Shown here: piece after piece, positions 1-9,700 of the stretch
Layout of the letters: each line of letters starts with the position of its first letter
Position numbering within the stretch: position 1 is the stretch's first letter
Assembly: GCA_917880885.1 (NCBI GenBank)
Contig: OU862922.1
Span: forward strand, 22,568,627 to 22,632,626
Length of the DNA stretch: 64,000 nt
From: Limnephilus marmoratus
Lineage: Eukaryota; Arthropoda; Insecta; Trichoptera; Limnephilidae
Reading direction: 5' to 3'
The notes under the pieces: generated by a model
Seen by the model: the letters and a program-made list of their open reading frames with translations, nothing else
The model's database searches: none
Told to the model about the DNA's origin: nothing
Made by a program: the position numbers and the translations under genes

Positions 1-771
1 TTTTATTAAATGGGTGGAGCCGTACTACACCCCTGTTGATAAGGCCTTATTTATTCCACTTGTACAAATTAAAATCTCGTTAAATTAAAAATGCATTCGC
101 TGGTAGAAGGGATAGTTTTCAACTGACGAGACTAATTGCTATGCACATTTGATAATATTGATGGCATTGACACAATAATAATTCAATTTTTAAGTGAACA
201 CAAAGGTTGTCCAAGAATTAAAGACCTTTCCTCATTTTCGGCAACATGGACATTAGATATTTCTCAACATATGGTGGCACTAGCGTGTAGTTGAGATTTT
301 CTCCTAAAAAACGAGCGGTGAGCCGGCTTGGTAGCTGCTTCAGTGCTATCTTTGCGTCCGTTTAAGATGGACGCTTCGCTGTCCAATCACCGCCCTTGCG
401 AGGTAGGCTCAATTATTCGCTTTCTCAACTAAGGGGGATTCCTCCCTGTTGAAGTTTCTAAGCTCGCAATTTTGATTCCAGAGCTTAGTAAGTCTACCAC
501 ACAAACAATTTTGAGGAAAAAATTACGTATACATATTGGGTGCTTATTGGGTTCTCAAAATGCTGAAAAGCAAAATCGTATGGAAAGCGCTGGGGTCTCT
601 TTCAACCGTTTTTCCAACCAAGTCGAGGCTTTTTTGGGTTGAAACATGGGTTCACCACCTAACCCCAAAATCTTTTTTTTTTATATTAATATAATTATAC
701 TATATCTACTTAGATACGAGCACCTAATTCCTTAAACGAGGAAATGACGTCGTGATGCCTCCAGAATTTTG
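1..771. other. Unassigned AT-rich sequence
   Basis: No reading frame or element boundary could be supported here. The stretch at about 320-500 is less AT-rich and contains small self-complementary segments. The stretch at about 590-675 ends in a T-rich run and may be the tail of an old retroposon, but no family was recognised. Confidence 0.4.
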
Positions 772-813
772 TCACCAAAATGAAGAGAACGTCGAAATAT
801 GATTCAACTTTAT

Positions 814-1215
814 TACCTCTTTTTTTACATTAGCGACACACCGGATAACCCGAGGAAAAAAAATCCCCCTTAGCCTGTCATCTTTGGGGATATTGCATGG
901 GGGGTATTTTAAAGGAAATAAAGGAGACCGCATTCTGGGAAAGAAACATGTATGAGTGGTTTGAATCTGGGGATCAGTGTTTTCAGTGCGACGGACGTTT
1001 GAATCCATTCCTCCCACTGCGGTGCAAGGCGGTGGGTCGAGAGAGTCCAGCTGGAGATGTCAAAAGATCTCCCAATCCGGCCCGCCACGTTGTCGGTAGG
1101 GAGACGCAACCATCGCCAGACAAACCTAGACAAACCCATATCATGAAACCGAGCCCCTCTGCTAAGTTATCAAACATAGCAAAACACTTTGGGTAAACTA
1201 TGACAGAGATGTTAT
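814..1215 (-). repeat. LINE-tailed SINE-like retroposon, long form
   Basis: On the minus strand this copy ends in the same 3' tail as the LINE at 5890-6580: a short hairpin around GCCCTGAGG/CCTCAGGGC followed by GTAATGTAAAAA-like sequence. Upstream of the tail it carries about 300 bp shared with copies at 9252-9700 and 43921-44340, not LINE coding sequence. It keeps the middle section that is missing from the short copies at 2960-3135, 27555-27790 and 44525-44815. No conserved protein is encoded. A SINE or a non-autonomous LINE derivative that borrows the LINE tail is the best reading; a clear Pol III promoter was not seen. Confidence 0.6.
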
Positions 1216-1296
1216 TTGGATATAATTTTAGATTTTCATTGCCAAAAGTATTTTTGTTAAAAGTATTTATGCCGTGTTGCGCTACCTCCTCCTTTA

Positions 1297-1337
1297 GCCA
1301 ACGTTTCGGACATCGTTACAGTGTCCATCATCAGGGC
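1297..1337 (-). ncRNA. Hammerhead-ribozyme-like motif (minimal type I)
   Basis: Reading the minus strand, CTGATGA is followed by a stem GGACA/TGTCC closed by a 9-nt loop, then GAAA, then the short palindrome ACGT and the cleavage triplet GTT. The flanks GCC and GGC can pair as a 3-bp stem I. All conserved core positions of a hammerhead are present. Stem III is too short for efficient single-unit cleavage, as in the minimal hammerheads known from Penelope-like elements, which act as dimers. Confidence 0.6.
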
Positions 1338-1369
1338 AGATGTGTACCTTGATGATGGACACTGTAACG
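1314..1369. repeat. Perfect 20-bp inverted repeat with 16-nt loop
   Basis: CGTTACAGTGTCCATCATCA at 1314-1333 is exactly complementary to 1350-1369. The left arm overlaps the hammerhead-like motif, so the ribozyme core has been partly duplicated in inverted orientation. This could form a long hairpin that competes with the ribozyme fold. Confidence 0.8.
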
Positions 1370-1374
1370 CGGTT

Positions 1375-1458
1375 TGCGGTTATTATAGGCGTTTCATCAA
1401 AGATTTCTCTAATATTGCGGCCCCACGTTGGGTGCCACTGAAACGAGACATGTTCGTA
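1375..1458 (+). pseudogene. Ty3/gypsy pol fragment (RT end)
   Basis: The frame reads CGYYRRFIKDFSNIAAP and continues to LKRDMF. This matches the conserved stretch of Ty3/gypsy polymerases just after the reverse transcriptase palm (GYYRRFI..FS.IA.PL..L.KK). Only about 28 residues remain, with no adjoining RT or RNase H sequence. It lies just inside the left end of the 1267-2446 element, so it is a captured or nested relic. It cannot be functional. Confidence 0.65.
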
Positions 1459-1739
1459 TATAGTGTAATTTTGCGGCAGAGCAGAGACCAGAGCTCAGGA
1501 TAATGGGCCATGTAGTTATCTGTCAGGTAGGTAGGTTTTCAGAAAAATAAAAAGAAGATGAATTTTATAAAACTATATTGTAGCCAAGAAAAAAAACAAA
1601 CATTAGATGCAAATTGTGCAAATTTATACCAATGGAAGGTTAGCATTAAATTTATATCAATGAAATATAGGAATACAAAATATAAACATACCAGATGGAC
1701 TCCTAATGGATTCGCTAATCTAACTAAACGGATATAACA

Positions 1740-2015
1740 CCGGATGACGACCGCGGACTTGCTTCGTAGAGAGAACACTAGAAGGGACGGGACTTCCAGC
1801 CTCTTCAACCGGGGACGGCGCGGAATCCAGAGAACCAAGGTCGTCCTTCTAATTGGGAAGGAGGCCGCTACACCTCCAAGGGGCGTATCCAGCCTCGGGC
1901 TATCTCGACGAACTCCATTCAAAAGGCACGTGGCCCCTAACAGTCTCCAAGACTTGCGGATTTCGGTAGAACTGTCAGCAATCCGTGACATTCGCGACGC
2001 GGGGTCATGATGGCA
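1740..2015. other. GC-rich island of unknown origin
   Basis: This block is clearly richer in G and C than its surroundings and is open in more than one frame (an 88-residue frame on the plus strand and a longer frame on the minus strand). The translations match no family I recognise. It sits inside the Penelope-like remnant and may be part of it or an unrelated insertion. Confidence 0.35.
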
Positions 2016-2446
2016 TATTATTGTAGCCAACACAAGGACCAAATCACTTTACAAATTCGTGTCCATAAATATTACCACAAGATGGCCAACTACCAACTTC
2101 GGAAAAAGTGGGATTTGTACATAATCCACTATAAATAAAACCGTACACGAACTTCTCGTGTTACGTAAAAACACCCCGCGCCTTTTTAGGTGAAAATCAA
2201 CTTCGATTCACATGATTTAACCAAATTCAAACACCATAATCGTCGGTGACTAATTTCCGCGACAGTAGCCATTCCTGAAGCCGAGGGAAGAGACCATAAA
2301 CAAAAGTAACATCTCTCTTTCCCAAAAATTACCAGTCTCCCAAAAAAACACCATAGACAAAATAACTAAATAGGCAAGAACTGCACTAATCACATAATAT
2401 TTATGTGACAGTTGGCTAATGGAGGAGGTAGCGCAACACGGCATAA

Positions 2447-2847
2447 CACCCCAAAAAAAAATTACAAAAAAAGAGATGTTTTTTATTCACGATATTTATC
2501 TATAAATGTTGGACGTATTCCAAATAATAATCCTATCGCATAAAGTAAGTGCGTCTCCGTTATCATATTATTAAATCAAATCATATTTGTATCAAGCCCA
2601 CACATCGTTCAAATAATACAGCTTTATTTACAGCCGAAACCGACGGCACATAAAATTTTCCGTAATAAAGAACAATTTCAATATATTCGTAATATTTGTT
2701 CCCTTTTTAGTACCCCCGCAGTAAAACATTAAATCAGTGAACATTTTTGAAAGCCAGCGCACACGAACAAATTCCCACTCTCGTGTGATATTTGGGGAAG
2801 AATAGGTACCTAAATGTACCGTAGAAACCTGCGTGTTTTATCCAACC
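2447..2847. other. AT-rich spacer, nothing recognised
   Basis: There are no supported genes or repeats between the Penelope-like remnant and the hAT target-site duplication. Confidence 0.5.
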
Positions 2848-2959
2848 ATTTAGTGCAGGGGTCGGCAACCTTTTGGCAGGAAAGGGCCACAAGTTGATAA
2901 AATAAACTAAAGGCGGGCCGCACTTGTGATATTAACCCTCGAAGCCCAATATACCTAGG

Positions 2960-3135
2960 TCTTGGAGGCGGATGACCAGGACATACTGAACCCCAGATTC
3001 CTACCCACCCCTTAAACCCTTTTCCTTCCCAGAACTCTCCTCTCCTTCATTTCCTTAAAAAAAAACCTCCACACAACATCCCCAAAGATGACATAGGCCC
3101 TGAGGGAAATTATTTTCCTCAGAGCCTAAAAAAAA
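2960..3135 (+). repeat. LINE-tailed retroposon, short form, nested in hAT
   Basis: This copy carries the shared body ending in the LINE tail hairpin (GCCCTGAGG...CCTCAGAGC) and a short A run. It lacks the middle section of the long form: the body passes directly from the CTTGGAGGCGGATGACCAGG region to the tail-proximal part. It interrupts the hAT element and is therefore younger than the hAT insertion. Confidence 0.6.
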
Positions 3136-3332
3136 TACCTACATATAATTGGTCATATTCCATTAAAAATTAAAAATGCTATTAAAAATTGTTAAAACAT
3201 TCGAAATTTAATTAGTACACGTAATACTTACATTATGTATATATACTTGGGCTTTACAGCTAGAAAAATATCCACCGTAAATCATTCAGAAATTTAATGA
3301 AAACTACAAAGTAACTAAACAGGTAACTGATT

Positions 3333-4262
3333 TTATACAAATTTCAGTGTGATGTCTGAGGTTGCATTTAGGAGGCTATTTCTTGTACATATGTTAGTTG
3401 TCTTATTTGTAGTTGCAATTCGTAGAATGGCTCTCAAATGCTCATCTGTGAGACGAGAAGCATATTTATTTTTTCTACAATTAACAATTGAAAAAGTTTG
3501 TTCGCATAAATAAGTGCTACCAAAAATTGTAATGAACTGCTGAGCAATCCTTTTCAATTTCTCAAAATCCGATATGGCAAACTGCCATAAAATTTAACAA
3601 GATCATTGATTTCATAGAAAGAGCTTTTGAGAACATCATTAGATTGGAGATCAATCACGATCATTTGTAAATGACTCGGTACATCCTCAATATCACACGA
3701 AAAAGGGTATGCAAAAATTTTCATTTTGCTTGAAACTTTCTCAAAATCACAAAATCTGACGCTGAATTGAGTTTACAGTTGTATTAAAATATCCTTCATT
3801 TTATCATTTTTCGAACGAAAATTAATTCCAGCTTCCTCGACAGCCTTTTTACAATTCGGAAAATGATCTAACTTTTTTTCATAAATATGTTTTATAAAGA
3901 GTTTGTTTTTCATTTAAAATGCCTTTACGTCTGTGTCCATATCAGAGATTAGTTTGTTTTTACCTTGAAGCCGTACATTCAGCGTATTTAGTTCTTGAGT
4001 TACATCTATCAAAAATCCAAGGTCTATTAACCATCGAGTATCTGTTAGCTCTGGAATAGATTTGCCCTTTTCATTCATAAAAGTGTTGATTTCTTTTCTG
4101 AGATCAAAAAATCTTTTCAGTACTGCACCTCTACTTTATTAACCATCTCACTTCAGAATAATAAACAAAATCTCCATGATCTGCTTGTCTGCTTCTGTAT
4201 CTGACAGAAACTGCTGGAATTGACGACAAGTCAACCCATTTTTTCTGATGTAGTTTACAGTC
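3333..4262 (-). pseudogene. Decayed hAT transposase (GTF2IRD2/EPM2AIP1-type)
   Basis: The clearest part is an open segment at 3333-3557 encoding FGSTYLCEQTFSIVNCRKNK and TDEHLRAILRIATT, the C-terminal hAT dimerisation region. Farther upstream on the same strand, in shifting frames, are YYSEVRWL, LKRFF-like sequence, FMNEKGK-like sequence and DLGFLIDVTQELNTLNVRLQG-like sequence. That order matches the catalytic and insertion domains of the hAT group that also gave rise to vertebrate EPM2AIP1 and GTF2IRD2 domains. Stops and frameshifts break the gene in several places, and the N-terminal BED zinc finger is absent. It sits inside matching hAT ends, so the assignment is firm although the protein is not functional. 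Confidence 0.85.
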
Positions 4263-4370
4263 GATACCACGATGTGCATTTATTTTGATATTCATAACTT
4301 ATTTACGAAACATTCACGGGCCGCAAGTAAAACGTCCGCGGGCCGCGTGTTGCCGACCGCTGATTTAGTG

Positions 4371-5889
4371 AATGAAATAAACATCTGAATATTTTAACCA
4401 AGTAAATTGGCATGTGACATTTCCCAGTAGGTATTTAACAATATCGACAATTTATTGAGAAGTGTTTTGATGCCAGGTTTGTTCAGGCATGCGTTTTTTT
4501 TTATTCTAATCTTCACTGATTCAACAATCTATTTTTTGAAAAGCTGAAAGAATAGTTCAAAAAGAAGAAGCTATGGTTTGAAAGCGAGATATGTAAATTC
4601 GAATGTTAGAGGGAGCGCGCTAATATTTAAAAACTGTTAAAATAGAGCATAAATCTACCTATCACATATTAAATAACTGAACAAAATGTTTTTTTTTATA
4701 ATTTTTGGAGCGTACTTTGAGATTTTTTTCTATCGAGGGAATTTAATAGTATTAATTCGCTAGCGTCTGTACGGTTTAAATTTAAGATCTTCGAACGTGA
4801 AGTTTGTTACAAAGCTTCTGTCGTGGCGCCCGCCGCTCGCAGGGCCTAGCAGCAAAATCTGCGGAGCGGGTTTTTAACTGCTAGTTTCATATAATTACCG
4901 TTTCGGTTCAGCAAACGTGTAGATATTATCTTCAAAAATAAAATATAATTTTTTTAAGAACATAAAAACATAAAGTGTTAAATTAAAGTATGTTATAAAT
5001 ATGAAACAATTCTGAATGCCGGATCTTAATTGTTATGTTAACCAAAAGAATTTTAGATTTGTTTCACTAGGAGTTTTTTGACAAAGGTATTATTTTTTTT
5101 TCAGGTTCTCCATGAAACAGTTATACACCAAATTATTACGGAGAAGATTACATAATTTAAGAGAAAAAAAAGTCCAAGGGGGCAGTTTAACTATGTTGTG
5201 ACATATGTCAACAGATAGTTACTGAACTCTCTATAGGTAAGCAGTTGAATTGCTATGTATAATTGGTATGTATACAAGTAGATTGAAATACCTAATCAAC
5301 ATCAAGAAGCACATTTGACTATATGTAGATTGTAGAAGTATCTACCTAATAAGAAAATGCGTAAGGCGGCTCCTCTTTTTTGTAAATCGAATCAAATAAT
5401 AGTTAATGCCCAAGTAATGCCCAAGAAATACAAAAAATCGAATCAAATAAGTTTTATTAAAAATCATTTATTAGTTTTTTTGAAACTTTACTTTAAGTAT
5501 AAAGTAGCAATGGACAAAATATTCGTATTTTGAACTATTTATTAACTGTAGTTTACACAGTATATGGGAGGTAGGTGCATAGTTAGGTAAAATAAAAACA
5601 GGTTTCATAATAGAGCTAGTTTTTTGCGAAGATTTTTAGTTACTTTATTAGGAAGAATCATCTAAAATCAATACGTTTAGGTATGAAGAAAATACCCATG
5701 TAGCCAAAAGGTTAATTTGTACGAATAAAAGACAATTTTCGTATTTGTGTACCGTTTAGTATCAAAAATACTCCCCAGGTTTCTAGTTTCTATTATTGCA
5801 AGAAGTATTTAGAGAGTGGTTTGAATGGTAGAAAAGTCAAGAATGTCCGAAGAAGACTCAAAACTTTACTCCAACCAGTAATAACCCCG
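4371..5889. other. AT-rich spacer with one short dispersed repeat
   Basis: No gene was recognised. A GC-richer patch at about 4822-4875 and the repeat at 4555-4660 are the only structured parts seen. Confidence 0.45.
4555..4660 (+). repeat. Dispersed repeat, inverted partner at 13620-13745
   Basis: The segment including GAAGAAGC, GAGATATGTAAATTCG and GAATGTTAGAGG is found in the opposite orientation at about 13675-13745. A weaker shared piece (TAAAATAGAGCA.AAATCT) lies farther along at about 13620. Similarity is partial and the family is unknown. Confidence 0.5.
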
Positions 5890-6580
5890 AGCAACACCAG
5901 GTACATGTCAACTAAGTGACCAGCTCAGGTATGGGGGCTCCATCGAAGCCAGAGTAAAGCTAGCCTCCCAAAAACTGGGCGTACTGTACAGGGCCCGCAG
6001 ATACTTTAATAGTACACAACTGCTAACCCTGTACAAATCGCAAGTGCGCCCCACGGTTGAATTTGGCAGCCACCTCTGGTCTGGAGTTCCAAAATACCTG
6101 AAAAATACCCTCGACTCTGTGCAGAAACGGGCGGTCCGTTTGATAGATTCCCCCATCTTAACAGACGGATTGCAATCTTTAGAGCACAGGCGTCGGGTGG
6201 GAATGCTATCCTTGTTCTACCGGTATTACAATGGAAGATGCTCCGAGGAACTAGCATCATTGATCCCTTCGGCACCGGTGCACAGTCGGGAAACACGCCA
6301 AACGCGTGCCCAACATTTGTACACAGTTGACATTTGTCACATGAGAACGGGTCGTTTCTTCGACTCATTCTTGTGTTCAACAGCTCGGCTGTGGAATGAT
6401 TTGCCGGCCTCTGTGTTTCCTCCTTCCTACAACATGGGTCTCTTCAAGACCAATGTTCATTCCTTCCTCTCCTCAAAAAGACCCTCCACACAGCATCCCA
6501 GATGACATAGGCCCTGAGGGAAATTATTTTCCTCAGGGCCTCCTGTGTGGAGTTAATGTAAAAAAAAAAAAAAAAAAAAA
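5890..6580 (+). mobile_element. 5'-truncated LINE with poly(A) tail
   Basis: A continuous frame of about 200 residues runs into a stop at 6503-6505. It is followed by a short 3' UTR with the hairpin GCCCTGAGG...CCTCAGGGC and an A run of about 20 at 6560-6579. Truncation at the 5' end plus a poly(A) end is the hallmark of target-primed reverse transcription. Its 3' UTR is the tail shared by the dispersed SINE-like copies in this window, so this lineage is probably their enzymatic partner. Confidence 0.8.
5900..6505 (+). pseudogene. LINE ORF2 C-terminal region (post-RT)
   Basis: The frame runs through LSDQLRYGGSIEARVKLASQ, LGVLYRARRYF, LLTLYKSQVRP, FGSHLWSG, VQKRAVRLI, LSLFYRYYNGRCSEEL, RLWNDLPASVFP and YNMGLFKTNVHSFL. 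This order is the C-terminal domain that follows the reverse transcriptase in arthropod non-LTR elements of the CR1/Jockey sort. No stop interrupts these 200 residues, so the insertion is fairly young. The endonuclease and RT are missing through 5' truncation, so no activity is possible. The exact LINE clade cannot be set from this part alone. Confidence 0.85.
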
Positions 6581-6582
6581 CT

Positions 6583-6960
6583 AGTGTTAAGTAAATGGTA
6601 GCAAATATTATTATAAAACTTCTTAAAACTTCGCAAAATTACTTTGTGGCATCATTAATTATATAATATTTTTTTTAAATAGCCATCTTTTAAATTTATT
6701 TTCTTATTAATACTTACAATTAATTATAATTATTATTTTTTTTGATTTAGACTAATTATTTTAATTATTTGTTCTTCAAAGTTTTTTATTATCTAAATGC
6801 AATTTTATTTTTCCTTAAATAATTTTTATATTTAATTTTGTATAACTATTTTTATGATTTGTAAGTAATTAATCACCTCTACTTTTTAATATTTTATCTA
6901 TGTTATAGTTTATTCTAATTTGTCTATACTTGTTTGTCATTTATTTTTCTTTATATTAAC
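6583..6960. other. Very AT-rich stretch upstream of hammerhead motif
   Basis: There is no coding signal. The stretch may be the upstream part of the Penelope-like terminal repeat that carries the motif at 6961-7003, but no boundary was found. Confidence 0.35.
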
Positions 6961-7003
6961 ATATCCTGATGAAGATAACATTGTTATCGAAACATGTAGA
7001 TAT
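6961..7003 (+). ncRNA. Hammerhead-ribozyme-like motif (minimal type I)
   Basis: ATATC (6961-6965) pairs with GATAT (6999-7003) as stem I. CTGATGA at 6966-6972 is followed by stem II GATAAC/GTTATC with loop ATT, then GAAA at 6989-6992, the self-complementary CATG as a minimal stem III, and the cleavage triplet GTA ending at 6998. Every invariant hammerhead position is present. Palindromic mini stem III is the form known from Penelope-like elements, where two copies pair to cleave. No element coding region is attached. Confidence 0.75.
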
Positions 7004-7062
7004 TGTTTATAATATAGTGGTTTATACAAAGTGATCTGTTATTTATTATATTATTATAAAAA

Positions 7063-7490
7063 TTCAATAACCTCTCGGATGATGGTGATATTGAACGACA
7101 GAGGAGAATAATCAGTGTATTGTCCAATATGATTGCCCGAAGATTCTTCCAATGCAGTAACCAAGTAAAAAAAAAAACATTGTTCAATACATTTTGCACT
7201 AGTATATACACGTGTGAACGTGGTGTCACTGCCGAACCACCTCGATGGAACGACTCCGAATCCAATATAACAATGCATGCAGAATTATATTTGGATTCAA
7301 AAGATATAGCAGTGCATCGACAATGTTTACGGAACTAGGATTGCATGGATTCGCCGGTCTGATGAAACACCGGGTCACTGGAGCCAGGATGCGGCTAATG
7401 GCCTCCGACAACACATTGGTGACCGCAGCCTTCCAGCACCAAGCGATGGGCCCGAGCGCACTCAAGACCACGCCCTGCATATGGATTATT
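7063..7490 (+). pseudogene. Second LINE type, post-RT C-terminal fragment
   Basis: A first frame reads DGDIERQRRIISVLSNMIARRFFQCSNQVKK and, after an A run, TLFNTFCTSIYTC. A second frame from about 7245 reads RLRIQYNNACRIIFGFKRYSSASTMF and then GLHGFAGLMKHRV. These are two consecutive conserved blocks of the C-terminal region of a LINE lineage different from the one at 5900-6505 (DIERQRR...RF..CS..VK..LF...C and LRV.YNNA.R...G..R..SAS.MF). A frameshift lies near 7160 in the A run and another near 7205. The copy is inactive. Confidence 0.75.
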
Positions 7491-7728
7491 TATTTTTATT
7501 ATTATTGTTTTTTTTTCTATTTATGTTCTTCTTCCCTTACGGTGTAAATATATAAATATGTATAACTACATGAGACGTGTAGGATTGCACTATCCTCCCC
7601 ACATCCTTGAAAAAAGAATTATTATTTTTATAAAAGAACTACTTCCTTTTTTTAGCGAAAACGTAATGGAAATCCGCTATAGATAAAACCAATTCCTACG
7701 CAAGTCCACGCTTCTGTTACATATGAAG
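7491..7728. other. AT-rich spacer
   Basis: Nothing was recognised beyond T-rich runs. Confidence 0.4.
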
Positions 7729-8156
7729 ATGAACATATACGTGAAATCCTATTTAGATACTATTTTGATTAATCTGTACGACGAATCGGCTTACAGTATG
7801 AACATCAAAAAATATGCTACAGATAAATCGAAGCTTTAACTAGCTTTTCTATGTATTGGAATTACAATAAAATTATTATTTACGTAACAAAAAATATAAA
7901 CGTAAACTACCAAAAAAAATATTTTTTCATGACTTAACTATGAAGTAATAAAAGGAATTTTTTTTTAAATACCCCTTGATGGCTAAGACTATTTTTGAGG
8001 TTTTCTATGTTCTAACTTTTTTTCGTTTCTATAAAATTATGCACAAAATAAATAAAAACCGCTTTTTCGCTTACTTGCCTCGTGCAAATAAGACGCTCGA
8101 TTGTAAAATTTTGCAGGCATGAGATTCGAAATATTTCTAGCGTTTATATTCCTCTG
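7729..8156 (+). repeat. 430-bp repeat, copy 1 (inverted to 12037-12470)
   Basis: The segment from ATACGTGAAATCCTATTTAG through GTTTATATTCCTCT recurs in reverse at 12037-12470 with high similarity along its whole length and a few small indels. No TIR or poly(A) end marks either copy and no protein is encoded. Together the two copies make a long inverted pair separated by about 3.9 kb. They may simply be two insertions of an unknown family. Confidence 0.75.
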
Positions 8157-8566
8157 AAGTTGTAATATCGATGCTTTCTCCATCTCTATAAATCTCTCCC
8201 GTATTTATTGGAAAACGATTTTTTGTAGTCGTAAATAATAATATTATTCTTTCCATTTATCTCCTTGGATATTGGAGATTATGGCATACTTAATATGAAA
8301 GATTTAAACTGCACAATAAATAAAGCGGAGTAATATTTTTTGCCATAAAATTTATGTGCCTTCCAATACGCACATGTGGTACTTACTTACCTATTTTCAA
8401 AGCTTCATAAAAATTATGAAAATAAGTTACCTATGTGAAAATTGCTAAGAAAACAAATATACACATTTTTGTATTTATTTATTGTTATTAAGTTTATTTT
8501 GTAGAACTCGATTTTAATTTTTTATTTATTTTATATATTTAATAATATTATTATTCAATGTATAAA
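8157..8566. other. AT-rich spacer
   Basis: There is no gene or repeat support in this AT-rich stretch. Confidence 0.4.
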
Positions 8567-9231
8567 AACAGTTTATTATTAACAAGTTCTGCTTCTGCTT
8601 CGTAATTATGATTATGAGTTACATCTCTTAGAAAACAATCACTCACTTAGTGATAATAATCAACCATTTCCATTGCACTTACAAAATAAAGGACGCAAAC
8701 TCAATCTGTTAGAGCAGTTAGAAATTAATAAAAACTCTAATAATCAGAAAGCTATTTTAATTAATGAACAAACAAGTATAATTCGGTCGCCACTTTTAGA
8801 TATATTTAAACCAAGTCCAAATACCTAACTGTGCTATTAAGTAAATACATGAGTCATCGTGGGTTATCCAAGAGCATAATGATGACCATTTCAAATATCA
8901 ATTGTATTATAAGGTAAATCCTGATGAATCATCAAGGGTTTATTTTATGGAATAATTAACGAACTTCAGTCAAATTTAAACAATCCAGTAATTGGGAAAC
9001 TTAACCATTAATATTTCAGTCATTTTACTTAGAAGTTTAGGGGCACAGGTAATAAAAATAAAAAGATATTAATTTTGTCATCATACATAAGTACCTGTTT
9101 AGAAATGACATAAATACATCGTCTGTAGGTGGTAAGAACCACAGTTTGATAATGCCTTCAGAGGGCGAAACAGCTGTAACTCATAATAATAATTACGAAG
9201 CAGAAGCAGAACTTGTTAATAATAAACTGTT
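8567..9231. mobile_element. 665-bp non-autonomous element with 57-bp TIRs
   Basis: The left end starts AACAGTTTATTATTAACAAG and continues through GTTCTGCTTCTGCTTCG to GAGTTACA. The right end is its complement over about 57 bp with one or two mismatches. The interior is AT-rich and has no transposase. The target duplication is unclear because both flanks are A/T runs. The long TIRs, short length and lack of coding capacity fit a MITE-like or foldback element of unassigned superfamily. Confidence 0.75.
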
Positions 9232-9251
9232 ATTATAAAAAATTTTGTATC

Positions 9252-9700
9252 TTTTTTTACGTTAGCTCCACGCAGAAGGTTCTGAAGAAAATTATTTAAC
9301 TCAGGGCCTATGTCATCTTAGAGGATGATGTGTGGAGGGTTTTTTTTTTGTGGAAAGGAATAAGTGGGAGTTAAGGGAAGGAAATAGGTATGAGGGGTGG
9401 GTAGGAATCTAGGGGTCAGTTTGTCCAGGAGTGACGGACGTATGAATCCATCCCTTCAACTGCGGTGCAAGGCGATGGATCAATGGATTCTGGCTGGAGA
9501 GGTCACAAGACCTCCTCAATCAGTCGCTCTCGATCCGGTCGGCCACACCGCAGGTGGGCAGACACATTGGCCGCCAAGACCTCGACAAACCTCACTCTAT
9601 GAACCCGGGCAACCTTGCTAAGTAACCAAATGTAGCGAACCACTTGGGGTGACCTATGGCAGACGCGATGGTTATCCAATAAATGGTTTCCGGGGCGGCG
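9252..9700 (-). repeat. LINE-tailed SINE-like retroposon, long form
   Basis: On the minus strand this ends in the shared LINE tail (GTAACG-like end at 9252-9262 and a degraded hairpin). It keeps the complete body, including the middle section also present at 814-1215 and 43921-44340. The body's far end (TTATCCAATAAA and the following CCGCCTCCC) is the most upstream sequence shared by the family. There is no coding capacity. Confidence 0.6.

Larger units (their letters stand above)
1267..2446 (-). mobile_element. Penelope-like element remnant with inverted tails
   Basis: The two ends carry a 36-bp segment in inverted orientation (1267-1302 and 2411-2446), with core GCCGTGTTGCGCTACCTCC on the left and its complement on the right. 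Directly inside the left tail, on the minus strand, lies a hammerhead-ribozyme-like core. The right-hand tail copy starts close to the point where that ribozyme would cut. A short inverted tail and a hammerhead in the terminal repeat are known traits of Penelope-like retroelements. No Penelope RT or GIY-YIG endonuclease was recognised, so the copy is non-autonomous or decayed. A second member lies at 59658-60313. A DNA transposon with short TIRs is the alternative. Confidence 0.5.
2856..4362 (-). mobile_element. hAT transposon with intact ends and 8-bp TSD
   Basis: The left end begins CAGGGGTCGGCAACCTTTTGG and the right end, read from outside, begins CAGCGGTCGGCAACACGCGG; both are typical hAT termini. 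The flanks 2848-2855 and 4363-4370 are identical (ATTTAGTG), the 8-bp target duplication expected of hAT. The interior holds a decayed transposase on the minus strand and a nested retroposon at 2960-3135. The ends look complete but the transposase is dead, so any mobility would need a helper. Confidence 0.92.

Noticed and set aside
8930..8960. A further hammerhead core at CCTGATGAATCATCAAGGG
   Set aside because: CTGATGA is present but no GAAA follows at a stem II distance.
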